From assembly GCA_964549615.1 (NCBI GenBank), contig CAZJVP010000091.1:1-23302 (forward strand): a DNA stretch of 23,302 nt, in the 5' to 3' direction. The DNA comes from CAYVLA01 sp964549615 [NCBI: uncultured Thermococci archaeon]. Lineage in GTDB: Archaea; CAYQAE01; CAYVLA01. Each line of letters opens with the position of its first letter. Within the stretch, counting starts at the first letter, position 1. The position numbers and the translations under genes are program-made. The notes under the pieces were generated by a model. That model had not been told where the DNA came from, searched no databases, and saw nothing but the letters and a program-made list of their open reading frames with translations. This document shows positions 15,279 to 22,968 of this stretch, in pieces.

Positions 15279-15648
15279 GCGAAAGGATGCCGATTTAGTC
15301 GCGGATATTATCGATGCTGCTGGGCGAATCGCCGAGTACATCAGGGGAAAGACCTTCGCGCAGTTCGAGAGCGACACGAAGACGCAGGACGCTGTGGTCC
15401 GCAACATCGAGATCGTGGGTGAGGCGGTAAAGTTGCTTTCGCGCGAGTTCAAGCGGAAGCACCCTGACGTGCCCTGGAGGCAGATGGCCGGCATGCGCGA
15501 CGTCATCATTCATCGGTATTTTAGTGTCGCGCTGGACATCGTCTGGAGAGTCGCGACGAGGGACTTGCCCGAGGCTGTCGCCCGTCTCGAGCGGGGGGAC
15601 GTCGGGCAGGGGGCAAGACAGCCGGGGGCGAGGCCTAGGAGTCATTAG
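15271..15648 (+). CDS. HEPN-domain ribonuclease toxin (HepT-like, DUF86)
   Basis: A 125-aa helical protein of the HepT/DUF86 family, RNase toxins of type VII toxin-antitoxin pairs. KTQDAVVRNIEIVGEAVKLL (about 37-56) is the conserved second helix. GMRDVIIHRYF contains the active-site motif R-x4-H-x-Y (Arg76, His81, Tyr83); the tyrosine is the residue that MntA modifies in characterised pairs. An intact motif suggests a working toxin. The C-terminal tail after residue 108 is Gly/Arg/Pro-rich. The ATG at 15271 lies inside the end of the nucleotidyltransferase gene, so the two are translationally coupled. A TTG six bases upstream is an alternative. Confidence 0.92.
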   Translation: MSERKDADLVADIIDAAGRIAEYIRGKTFAQFESDTKTQDAVVRNIEIVGEAVKLLSREFKRKHPDVPWRQMAGMRDVIIHRYFSVALDIVWRVATRDLPEAVARLERGDVGQGARQPGARPRSH

Positions 15649-15975
15649 CGCTAGGAGACCCAGCATCCTCTGCGGTGGCTGGAAGCCGTTCGGGCAAAAA
15701 AGCCTTGATCCAGCTTAGTTATCGGAATGCGACGAGAGCCACCTGGGCCATACGAAAAGACTCGGCCGAGGACCTTCCGGTCCTCGCGATTGCATCGGGT
15801 GTCCATGTCTTGTTTCCTGATTGGAGGTCTTTGATCTCGGCGTCGCAGGCTCCCCCAGCCGGCCTCATGGTGATGAGCATGGCCGCTCGGGTTTGGGCGG
15901 TGCTATGCCATGCCAAGGGCTTCGGGGCGAACGGCAACGTCCCGACAATGGTGAGTAGCTCAGTCTCTCTCGCGC
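15649..15975. other. Intergenic stretch without a convincing gene
   Basis: About 330 bases between the HEPN gene and the P3 promoter. Frames are open on both strands (plus 15675-16043 and minus 15719-16012) and overlap almost entirely, so at most one could be real. Neither product is recognised. The minus-strand frame has a G/C-rich third position and reads TRAAMLITMRPAGGACDAEI in part. Its start overlaps the P3 promoter. A perfect repeat GAGGACCTTCCGGTCCTC at 15768-15785 is an inverted repeat (GAGGACC-TTCC-GGTCCTC). Confidence 0.4.
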
Positions 15976-15980
15976 AAAGC

Positions 15981-15988
15981 ATACATAT
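15981..15988 (+). promoter_or_regulatory. TATA box for P3
   Basis: ATACATAT, within GCATACATATCG, is centred about 39 bases upstream of the P3 ATG. Confidence 0.5.
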
Positions 15989-16023
15989 CGACCGGCAAAA
16001 TAGGCCCGCCATGGAGTTGGAGC

Positions 16024-17271
16024 ATGGGCTCGGGTGTTGCTAGGCTCTTTGCCTTCTCCCTGTTCATCTACCTCTGCATTGGCTTGGTCGTGGGTAGAAC
16101 TGACCCGGAAACGGAGAGGGTCCGGCTGCTCCACATAGGACTGGCCTTCCTACGGCCCGATCATCCCGACCCGGTCTTCTTGGTGGACCCGAAGATCGAT
16201 CTGACGATGGTCCCGGTCTTCTCCTCGGTAATGCAAATGGCGGAGATGCGCAGGATGATGAGGCTCTATCTCCCTAGAACCAAGGGCGAGCTCGACTCCA
16301 GGTTCGACCTCGTCCTGATGGACGGGGCGGACGCGCTCGACGTGAAGGACGAGTTCCTTCGATGGACGAAGGAGCTTGTTCAAGATGGCAACCTCAGCTT
16401 CGTCATGGCCGATGCCGGGTCGGGCTGGTCCTTCGCAGGCAGCGGCCCAAGCTGGTACATCACCTCCATCGAGCCCATCCTCACGGTTGATGATTCGGAG
16501 GGACGCGAAGCCGCCTGGCCAGGGTACACGGAGAACAACTACAGGCTGGTGCCCGTCGACCCCGAGCACGAACTCTTCCGCAACATACCCTGGGACGAAA
16601 TGAGGTTCATCGCTATGAATCGGCCCACGGAACGTCCCGGCGCAAGGGTGATCGCCCGGATGTCGGACGAGAACCCGGTAAATCGAGGCAAGCCCGTCAT
16701 CGCCTACTGGGACTACCCCAACGGAGGCAGGTCGGCCTCCTACATCCTCACATGGCAGACCATGGTGGGGGCGCCTTGGATCATCGCCTTCTACAGGTGG
16801 GAGTGGCACTACGACGTCCTGGTGAACATGATCTACTGGCCAGCACGGGCTCCGATACCCGCGGATCTGGCGCTTGTCCATCGAGTGAGACGGTTGCTGT
16901 CCGAGCTTCACTACTCCAAGCTCCTTGTGCTGTCCGTCGTTGATTTTGCAGAGAAGGTGGGCGCCAATCTGGGGCAGATCGAGCGTCAGATGATGGGGCT
17001 GGATTCCGCGCGCAGACAGACGGAGCGGCTCTACATACAGAATCGGATGGAGGAGTGCTACGATCTGTCGCTGCGCCTGAAATCGGACTACGGTCAGCTG
17101 ATCGATGGGGCGATGAGGGCGAAGGACAGGGCGCTGCTCTGGATCTTCGTCGTCGAGTGGTTGGTCACCTTCGCCGCTCTCATGTTGGCTGGCGTCGTTC
17201 TCTGGGTCCTGATGGTGCGGAGGGGGCTGTACCGAGAGGTCGGACAGACCAGGCTAATTTGGGAGGGCTAG
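16024..17271 (+). CDS. P3: membrane-anchored amidotransferase/ThuA-like ectodomain protein
   Basis: Third paralogue, 415 aa. Signal peptide at about 5-24 ends at VVGRTDPETE, almost the same junction as P1 (ARTDPETG). Ectodomain motifs: VRLLHIGLAFLRP, RLYLPRTKGELDSRFDLVLM, LSFVMADAGSGWSF, HELFRNIPWDEM, GKPVIAYWDYPNG and RAPIPADLALVHRVRR. These are followed by FAEKVGANLGQIERQM, the transmembrane segment in VEWLVTFAALMLAGVVLW and the tail RRGLYREVGQTR. It is closest to P1 by eye, sharing SHPSWYLTPI/SGPSWYITSI at the same position. No nucleophilic Cys is found at the elbow. ATG 16024 lies about 39 bases after the TATA box. P4 follows after 82 bases with its own TATA box. Confidence 0.78.
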   Translation: MGSGVARLFAFSLFIYLCIGLVVGRTDPETERVRLLHIGLAFLRPDHPDPVFLVDPKIDLTMVPVFSSVMQMAEMRRMMRLYLPRTKGELDSRFDLVLMDGADALDVKDEFLRWTKELVQDGNLSFVMADAGSGWSFAGSGPSWYITSIEPILTVDDSEGREAAWPGYTENNYRLVPVDPEHELFRNIPWDEMRFIAMNRPTERPGARVIARMSDENPVNRGKPVIAYWDYPNGGRSASYILTWQTMVGAPWIIAFYRWEWHYDVLVNMIYWPARAPIPADLALVHRVRRLLSELHYSKLLVLSVVDFAEKVGANLGQIERQMMGLDSARRQTERLYIQNRMEECYDLSLRLKSDYGQLIDGAMRAKDRALLWIFVVEWLVTFAALMLAGVVLWVLMVRRGLYREVGQTRLIWEG

Positions 17272-17320
17272 CCCTTTCGATCGCCATCCGACCGAAGAGC
17301 CCGTGTGTAAACTGCGCAAG

Positions 17321-17330
17321 CATATATATT
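17321..17330 (+). promoter_or_regulatory. TATA box for P4
   Basis: CATATATATT is a strong archaeal box centred 28 bases before ATG 17354, predicting a leaderless or nearly leaderless message. It rules out the longer frame that begins at 17303. Confidence 0.6.
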
Positions 17331-17353
17331 CCCGCTCCGTTGGTTTCTTGGGG

Positions 17354-18598
17354 ATGCGAAGGGGCTCTGTTGGCGTGTTGCTGGGTCTTCTGGTCCTAGC
17401 TCTGACTGCCCAAGCCGAGCCCTGCTATGCCGCCCGATCCCGCATCATGCGCGTATTGGCCATGGGGGAGATCATCGTCAGATCCTCGCCCATCAACCAG
17501 TTCTGCGCGGCGGAGCCCTCACTGGACTGCACCCTTGTGGTTGCGAGGACCGAGTACACCGGCTACGATGTCGCGGACGTCAAGCGCATGATCCGTCTCT
17601 ACATGCCGCGCAACATGGAGGCCATGCTGGAATACGATTTCATCATCCTCGACCAGGCGAACGTCTTGTTCTTTTCCCTCACATCCCTGGAACAGATGCG
17701 CTCGGCCATCGCTGATCATGGGAGGGGAGCGATGTGCTTCATGGAAAGCCAGTACTCCAACATCTACGGCCCCTGGCTGGAGACCGAGCTGAGCAAGTGC
17801 TTTCCATACGACCACTGGGCTAATATCGCGGCCGGCCATCCCGCCAGCGAGAGCTACGACCTGGAGGTCGTCAAGGACGATCCCAACCTGCCGCCCCTTC
17901 TGACCGCCTACGTTCCGCTCGGGATAGAGACCGTTAGGCCGTTCGGACTATCACGCCCCACGTATCCGAAGGAGGGCGCAACGGTGTGGGCCCACTGCAG
18001 GACCTACGGCCGTTTCGGCCGGTATCCGCTTTTCATCTCTTGGCGCTACGGGCCGGGCAAAGGCATGGTTTGGACCACCGCCAACCAGTTCGGTGATCCA
18101 ATGTGGTACTCCAGCGATGGCAAAGAACGTTTCGCCCTGGACATCTTCACAGGAATAGTCTGGCTTAGCTCGGGATGGGATCTTACGGATGACCCGCTCT
18201 GGGTCCACAACATGCGCATCTCGTTTAGCACGTTGCGCGTGCGAGCCATCGCGACGCAGAGCCTGATTGAGTTCGTGGACATGTACGGGGCCAACACTAG
18301 GCATGTGGAGGAGGAGTTGGCAAGGATGCTGGAGATCAACAAGGAGGCTGGTGAGCTCTATCTGGATCACGATTTCGAGTCCTGCGACGCCAAGCTCTCC
18401 GAGGCCATGGACCTCGCCGGCCAGATAGAGCGCAAGTGCATGGCGCTGAGGGACAAGGCTCTGTTCTGGGTCTACCTCACGGAGTGGCTCGCCGTCACCT
18501 CGACGATGATTTTGACCCTGGTCGCGGCCTGGTCGCTGATGGTCAAGAGGAGGCTCTACCGAGACGTAAGACAGACTAGGGTCGTCCAGCATGGATGA
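17354..18598 (+). CDS. P4: divergent paralogue, membrane-anchored ectodomain protein
   Basis: Fourth paralogue, 414 aa. Signal peptide (about 5-27) ends near AQAEPCYAARS. The ectodomain has IMRVLAMGE, IRLYMPRNMEAMLEYDFIIL, RGAMCFMESQYSNIYG and YPLFISWRYGPGKGMVWTT. Its centre differs from the other three, with more Cys and no HPL..IPW motif. The C-terminal part is clearly homologous: FVDMYGANTRHVEEELARM, a transmembrane segment in TEWLAVTSTMILTLVAAW, and the tail KRRLYRDVRQTR. The start ATG 17354 fits the TATA box at 17321-17330. Function unknown. It lies between P3 and the uroporphyrinogen-decarboxylase-like gene, all on the plus strand. Confidence 0.75.
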   Translation: MRRGSVGVLLGLLVLALTAQAEPCYAARSRIMRVLAMGEIIVRSSPINQFCAAEPSLDCTLVVARTEYTGYDVADVKRMIRLYMPRNMEAMLEYDFIILDQANVLFFSLTSLEQMRSAIADHGRGAMCFMESQYSNIYGPWLETELSKCFPYDHWANIAAGHPASESYDLEVVKDDPNLPPLLTAYVPLGIETVRPFGLSRPTYPKEGATVWAHCRTYGRFGRYPLFISWRYGPGKGMVWTTANQFGDPMWYSSDGKERFALDIFTGIVWLSSGWDLTDDPLWVHNMRISFSTLRVRAIATQSLIEFVDMYGANTRHVEEELARMLEINKEAGELYLDHDFESCDAKLSEAMDLAGQIERKCMALRDKALFWVYLTEWLAVTSTMILTLVAAWSLMVKRRLYRDVRQTRVVQHG

Positions 18599-18637
18599 GC
18601 CCATGCTGCAAGGTGCGCGGGACCGCACTCAAAACCG

Positions 18638-18646
18638 ATAAAAGGC
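18638..18646 (+). promoter_or_regulatory. TATA box for the UROD-like gene
   Basis: ATAAAAGG, within CCGATAAAAGGCC, is centred about 36 bases before GTG 18678. Confidence 0.5.
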
Positions 18647-18677
18647 CCCACTCCGAGATGGAGTCGGAGACCGTGCC

Positions 18678-19769
18678 GTGCGGCCTTCGGACAGGGTCGT
18701 TGCAGCGCTGTGTCACGAGGAGCCGGACATGGTCCCGTACCATGAGTCGTTCAGCCAAGCCGAGGCATTGGACCTGTTTTTTCCTTATCCACATCGCGAG
18801 GACAGCAGGTGGGTGTTGAGAGAGAGCCGTTGGTGGGGCAGGGACATCATTACGGTGAGCATAAATGCCCCCAACCTCATCAGCCAGGTTTTGGTGCATG
18901 CGCCGGGAAGAAGGGGCTACACCATTGTGAGGGAGGCCTGGGGGACGATCACCTACAATCGCAGGATACCCGGTTTCCACAAGGTCATACACTCCCCCGT
19001 CAGGCTGCCGGAGGACCTTGACCACATCGAGCCGCCGGGATTGGATGAGTACGAGGAAAAGATCCAAGCTATTGCCGATGATGTTGGCGCCTACAGGAAA
19101 GCGGGATACTTCGTCGAAGCATTCCACAACGGGCCGTTTGTGATGTCTTGGCATCGTCTCAGGGGGATGAAAGCCTTCCTCATGGACCTGGTGCAGAATC
19201 CGGGCTTTGCACGCAAGATAGTCGACTTTGCAATGAGCCGCCAACTCGAGCTGTCCAAGGCAGTCATCGATGAGGCCAGGCCCGACGCGATCCGGCTGGG
19301 CAACGACATGGGAACGAACACCTCGCTCTTCTTCCGGCCCAAGACCTACATGGAAATATTCAATCCGTGGGAAAGGAGGCTTGTGCGGGAATACCACAAA
19401 AGGGGGATGTTCGTCTTCCATCACTGCCACGGCAACATCAACCTAATCTTCGAGGATATGGTTAGGACGGGGGTTGACGCGATAGATCCGTTGGACCCCT
19501 ATGACGGGATGGACCTAGCCCAGCTCAAGGAGCGGTATGGCGACGATGTCACGCTTAGGGGCGGCATATGCAAGTACATCGGGACATACGACCGGAGGAA
19601 GATCCGCGAACACATAGAGGATCGCCTACGAGTGGGCGCGCCGGGCGGCGGGTTCATCATCCAGTCCGCGGGGGGCCTGCCGCACGACATGCCCAAGGAG
19701 AATTTCCACTTCTACAAGGATGCCCTGAACCGGCTTAGGAGATACCCAGTCGCGGGCCGCAGCGGGTGA
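18678..19769 (+). CDS. Uroporphyrinogen decarboxylase-superfamily protein (methyltransferase-like)
   Basis: A 363-aa TIM-barrel protein. The opening RPSDRVVAALCHEEPDMVPY is a typical URO-D superfamily start (usually R-R..A.L.......P), and FHHCHGNINLIFEDMV (about 248-262), followed by VDAIDPLDPYDGMDLAQLK and VTLRGGI, matches the metal-site region of corrinoid/CoM methyltransferase-like members. Those use His-x-Cys and a later Cys to bind zinc. Here the element is H-H-C-H-G-N, with a later Cys at 298 (GGICKY). True heme-pathway decarboxylases lack this motif, so a methyltransferase or catabolic role is more likely than heme synthesis. No corrinoid protein gene is in view. The start is a GTG at 18678 with a TATA box 36 bases upstream. 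Confidence 0.82.
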   Translation: MRPSDRVVAALCHEEPDMVPYHESFSQAEALDLFFPYPHREDSRWVLRESRWWGRDIITVSINAPNLISQVLVHAPGRRGYTIVREAWGTITYNRRIPGFHKVIHSPVRLPEDLDHIEPPGLDEYEEKIQAIADDVGAYRKAGYFVEAFHNGPFVMSWHRLRGMKAFLMDLVQNPGFARKIVDFAMSRQLELSKAVIDEARPDAIRLGNDMGTNTSLFFRPKTYMEIFNPWERRLVREYHKRGMFVFHHCHGNINLIFEDMVRTGVDAIDPLDPYDGMDLAQLKERYGDDVTLRGGICKYIGTYDRRKIREHIEDRLRVGAPGGGFIIQSAGGLPHDMPKENFHFYKDALNRLRRYPVAGRSG

Positions 19770-20096
19770 ATGGAGATCGGGAACGCACAACGATGTTCAG
19801 CGGCGAAAGAAGCCCCGTTCGTCATCGCGACAACGCGCCCGCGGTCCCGGATGTAGGCTGCGGTTAGCGCAGGCTTTGCGCTCGCCTCTCAAGCATTGGG
19901 AACTGGGCTGTTGGCATAAACGTCTGAGAGTTGCGCTCCGTTCGACTGCGGCATCTGGGTTGCATCCGCATGGACGACGCGAACTTCGGCCTCGTTGCTC
20001 GCTTCACGCTGGCACAAGGATCGCGTGGGGTCCGAAGCGCGGATGTGCGGTGGCTTGAAGGCGGACGGCGTCACTAGGAGCGGTTGGTGCCCAAGA
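19770..20096. other. Intergenic stretch, nothing recognised
   Basis: 327 bases between the convergent ends of the UROD-like and sulfatase-fold genes. Short frames cross it on both strands, but they are Arg/Ser-rich and match nothing I know. No tRNA-like fold, TATA box or strong hairpin stands out. Confidence 0.4.
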
Positions 20097-21518
20097 TTAG
20101 GAATCCCAATCGATTCTTCCAAGCCGGTCAATCGCCTCGGCAGGTGTGCCCATCTTGCCAAGCCAGGCGAGCATCTCCCGATGGAGGCGTTTTGCCTGAT
20201 CGGGATCCTCGCGGATCAGGTTCACGTTCTCCTTCGGATCGGATTTGGTGTGGTACAGCTCGGGCGGCTTGGGATCCGGCGGTTCCTGGAGAATGAGGGT
20301 CCACTCCCCGTCCGTGACCGCTGGCCTCCGACAGAAGACGAGTTCCTTGGAGAAGTGCGTCGGCATCGTCCAGGTCGAGATGGCGAGACGGGGCTCCGGC
20401 CCGCCGGTTTCTCCTTCCATCATGGGAAGGAGGCTTTTTCCCTCGACGCCCTCCGGGATCTGGAGGCCGCAGATCTCCAGCAGCGTGGGCATGAGGTCCG
20501 GCGGCTGGACTATTTCCTCGCATCTTCGATGTTCAAAGCCCGGCGCCCTTATCATCCACACCAGCCTCGCCAACTCGGAGTACTGAGGGAAGGCATCGAA
20601 ACGATCGGGGGCAATGAGGCTCTTTCCCGTGCGGCCGCGTTCGCCAAGGAAGATGCCGTGATCCGAAAGCAGGGTGACCACCGTGGTCTCCATCAGCCCC
20701 ATGTCCTCCATCATCCGCAGGACCCTTCCTATGTTCTTGCTTACCAGGGTGACCTCTGCGGCATAGCGTGCCCTTAGGTTTGCGAGCTCCTCGCGGGAGT
20801 ATGCGTCCGCGCGGCCGTAATTCGGCTGCGTCATCGGCTCCCCTTCGTACTCCGGTTGGTACATCCTCCAAAGGTACTCGGGAGGGTCCCAGGGCTCGTG
20901 GACATCGAAGCAGTCCAACCAGAGGAAGAACGGACCTCCGCGCCAGTTGTCCTCAAGCCAGTTGCAGGCCTTCTCGCAGATGCGGCTGTTCAGCCGGTCG
21001 GATTCGTATCGCCACCAGTCGTTCTGCTGTGCGTGAATCTCGGCGCCGGTGGGATCGCCGGGCTGGCGATTGAGGTCAACCCTAGTCTTCCTTCTGTCAC
21101 TCACCAGCTTGGGCGGCGGTCGGTTTAGCCTGCTGACGGGAGCGTCGCCCTCGTGGCCGCGGAGGAAGTCGAAGTGGCGGAAGGGCTTCCAGAACCCGGC
21201 CCTGAGCAGATGGGTGGTGTCCGCGATGAGCTGGGTCGTGTAGCCCGCGGCTTGGAATATCTGGGGAAGGGTTTGAAGGGAGGGCTCAAGTGGCTGCCAT
21301 CCGTACCTGGGGTGACTGAACTTGCCGGAGAAGCAATCCGTCCTCATCGGAATGGTGGGGAAGCTGGACACGCGGGCACCGTCGAAGCACACGGCCTCTC
21401 GGGCAAAGGCATCCAGTTCCGGAGTCTTGACATCCAACCAGCCGGGCCCTCCGTTGAAGCCGAGAACGTCCCAACGCAGCGTGTCGGAGAGCATCACGAC
21501 GACGTTAAGTCTGGCCAA
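20097..21518 (-). CDS. Sulfatase-fold hydrolase with Thr in the nucleophile position
   Basis: A 473-aa member of the alkaline phosphatase/sulfatase superfamily. Metal-site elements are visible: the N-terminal VVVMLSDTLRWD (Asp12), FDVHEPWDPP (His207) and LLSDHGIFLGERG (Asp286, His287), then a lysine in TGKS. In the signature loop, true sulfatases have Cys or Ser in C/S-x-P-x-R, which is converted to formylglycine. Here it is SFPTIPMRTD, with Thr55 in that place. The enzyme may thus be a phosphodiesterase or phosphotransferase, or a sulfatase that does not need formylglycine. There is no signal peptide, so it is probably cytoplasmic. I chose TTG 21518, which places the first strand at the N-terminus; a TTG at 21554 is an alternative. 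The isomerase gene lies upstream on the same strand, 231 bases away. Confidence 0.85.
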   Translation of the reverse strand: MARLNVVVMLSDTLRWDVLGFNGGPGWLDVKTPELDAFAREAVCFDGARVSSFPTIPMRTDCFSGKFSHPRYGWQPLEPSLQTLPQIFQAAGYTTQLIADTTHLLRAGFWKPFRHFDFLRGHEGDAPVSRLNRPPPKLVSDRRKTRVDLNRQPGDPTGAEIHAQQNDWWRYESDRLNSRICEKACNWLEDNWRGGPFFLWLDCFDVHEPWDPPEYLWRMYQPEYEGEPMTQPNYGRADAYSREELANLRARYAAEVTLVSKNIGRVLRMMEDMGLMETTVVTLLSDHGIFLGERGRTGKSLIAPDRFDAFPQYSELARLVWMIRAPGFEHRRCEEIVQPPDLMPTLLEICGLQIPEGVEGKSLLPMMEGETGGPEPRLAISTWTMPTHFSKELVFCRRPAVTDGEWTLILQEPPDPKPPELYHTKSDPKENVNLIREDPDQAKRLHREMLAWLGKMGTPAEAIDRLGRIDWDS

Positions 21519-21749
21519 GGATACCGCCCGGACAAAGGATTCGTCCTCCTTCAAAAGTGTGAACGCCGACCCAGAAGCCGAGCCTCAGACGGGGCGCCGG
21601 CCCGAGTTAGCCCGATGGGCCATTTGCATTTGCCTCGACGGGGTCGAACTCGCATCACGGACTGGCTTCGCACTCTTTCCCCTCGACCCTTTTTCCTGAG
21701 GTGCTGCGCCCTGCCTCGCTCGCCCGTCCAAATCGCTGAGCTGCAAGCC

Positions 21750-22937
21750 TCACCCGGGATAGCCGCTGCCGGAGGAGGGCGCCGCGCGCCTTTCCCTTGA
21801 GATCCTCTCTGCGTAGCCGCTGTCCTTGAAGGCTTTGATGGGGTCCTCGGGCAGGCCCATCTCCTTCCTCATCCTGCCCAGCAGTCCGGAGACATCCGTC
21901 CTGAACGCCCTCTGCACGAGCTCATGGGCGCCAAGCACATCACCGTCCCGCTGCAGCTTGCGAAGCTCCTCCCGGTCCACCAAAAGGGCCTTGGCCCGCG
22001 CGATCTGGCAGTTCGCCACGGAGAGGATCATGGGCTCGATCTTTCCCTCGATGCAGTGGCTCTGGTCGATCATGTATGCGATCCTCTTGGCGCAGGCTGA
22101 CCTCTTGGCATCCGCTGAGAGCTCAGCGCCGACGATCTCGTGGAATATCCTGAAGAGCTGGAATGGGTCCGATGCGCCGACGATCAGGTCATCGTCCCCG
22201 TAGTTGCGGCTGTTGAAATGGAATCCGCCCAGGACCGCCTCATCGATCAGGCTGGCAACGATCTGCTCCACGTTCGTGGCTAGGGGGTGATGGCCGGTGT
22301 CGATGAGGACCGCTGCCTTGGGCCCCAGCTTCCGGGCGAGGATGTAGGATGTTCCCCAGTCCGGGATGTCGGTGTGGTAGAAAGCGGGCTCGTAGAGCTT
22401 GTACTCTATCAGCATTCGGACCTTGCTGGGCAGCGCGTCGTATACCATCTGCAGCGCCTCCTCCATGCGATGCCTTCTGTCGACGAGGTCATCCTGCCCG
22501 AAGTAATTCGTCCCGTCCGCGAACCAGAGGCTGAGGATATCGGCCCCCGTCTTCTCGCATATTTCGATGCAGTCCAACATGTGATCTATGGCCTTTCGCC
22601 TGACGCGGGGATCTGGGCTGCAGACGCTTCCAAGCCGGTAGTGGTCGTCCTGGAAGAGGTTCGGGTTGATCGCGCCGATCCTGAGGCCCCTCTCCTCGGC
22701 GTAGTTCCTCAGCTCGCCATAGTCATCCACCTTGTCCCAGGGGATGTGTAGGGCTATCCTTGGCGCGGCGCCGGTCAGCTTGTTGACGAATGCTGCATCG
22801 TCGATCTTCTCCCATATCGTCCTGGCTGCGCCCGGGTAATGAAAAGTCTTGAAGCGCGTCCCGCTATCGCCGTAACCCCATGAAGGGGTTTCTATCTTCA
22901 GCTCCCGGATCCCGCGGATGATCCCCTCTTCGTCCAT
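21750..22937 (-). CDS. L-rhamnose isomerase-type sugar isomerase (Pseudomonas stutzeri subtype-like)
   Basis: A 395-aa TIM-barrel aldose-ketose isomerase. PSWGYGDSGTRFKTF near the N-terminus is characteristic of the P. stutzeri-type L-rhamnose isomerase group. Candidate metal and catalytic residues are Glu178 and Lys180 (LIEYKLYEP), Asp213 and His216 (LIDTGHH), His240, Asp248 and Asp250 (GGFHFNSRNYGDDDL), and Asp291. From Glu178 to Asp250 their spacing equals that of Glu219, Lys221, Asp254, His257, His281, Asp289 and Asp291 recalled for the P. stutzeri enzyme. That group is promiscuous, so the natural substrate could be rhamnose, another deoxy sugar or allose-like sugars. ATG 22937 follows GGGAGGTGCCCAGAG and a TATA box at 22969-22980. 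The ORF extending to 23120 upstream is rejected as it contains the promoter. Confidence 0.85.
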   Translation of the reverse strand: MDEEGIIRGIRELKIETPSWGYGDSGTRFKTFHYPGAARTIWEKIDDAAFVNKLTGAAPRIALHIPWDKVDDYGELRNYAEERGLRIGAINPNLFQDDHYRLGSVCSPDPRVRRKAIDHMLDCIEICEKTGADILSLWFADGTNYFGQDDLVDRRHRMEEALQMVYDALPSKVRMLIEYKLYEPAFYHTDIPDWGTSYILARKLGPKAAVLIDTGHHPLATNVEQIVASLIDEAVLGGFHFNSRNYGDDDLIVGASDPFQLFRIFHEIVGAELSADAKRSACAKRIAYMIDQSHCIEGKIEPMILSVANCQIARAKALLVDREELRKLQRDGDVLGAHELVQRAFRTDVSGLLGRMRKEMGLPEDPIKAFKDSGYAERISRERRAAPSSGSGYPG

Positions 22938-22968
22938 CTCTGGGCACCTCCCAGACCGGGCGGGACGC

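Noticed and set aside
15719-16012. Minus-strand frame of 97 codons as a gene
   Set aside because: No recognised family, its start overlaps the P3 TATA box, and an equally long frame exists on the other strand; kept only as a low-interest observation.
7156-18598. P1-P4 as active glutamine amidotransferases
   Set aside because: No Cys is present at the expected nucleophile elbow and no Cys-His-Glu triad can be traced; only the fold resemblance is kept.
18678-19769. Heme-pathway uroporphyrinogen decarboxylase (HemE)
   Set aside because: The protein has the methyltransferase-like metal motif and lacks HemE's usual signatures, and no heme genes are nearby.
21640-21665. GGGGTCGAACTCGC resembling the T-arm of a tRNA
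   Set aside because: No matching acceptor, D or anticodon stems could be found around it on either strand.
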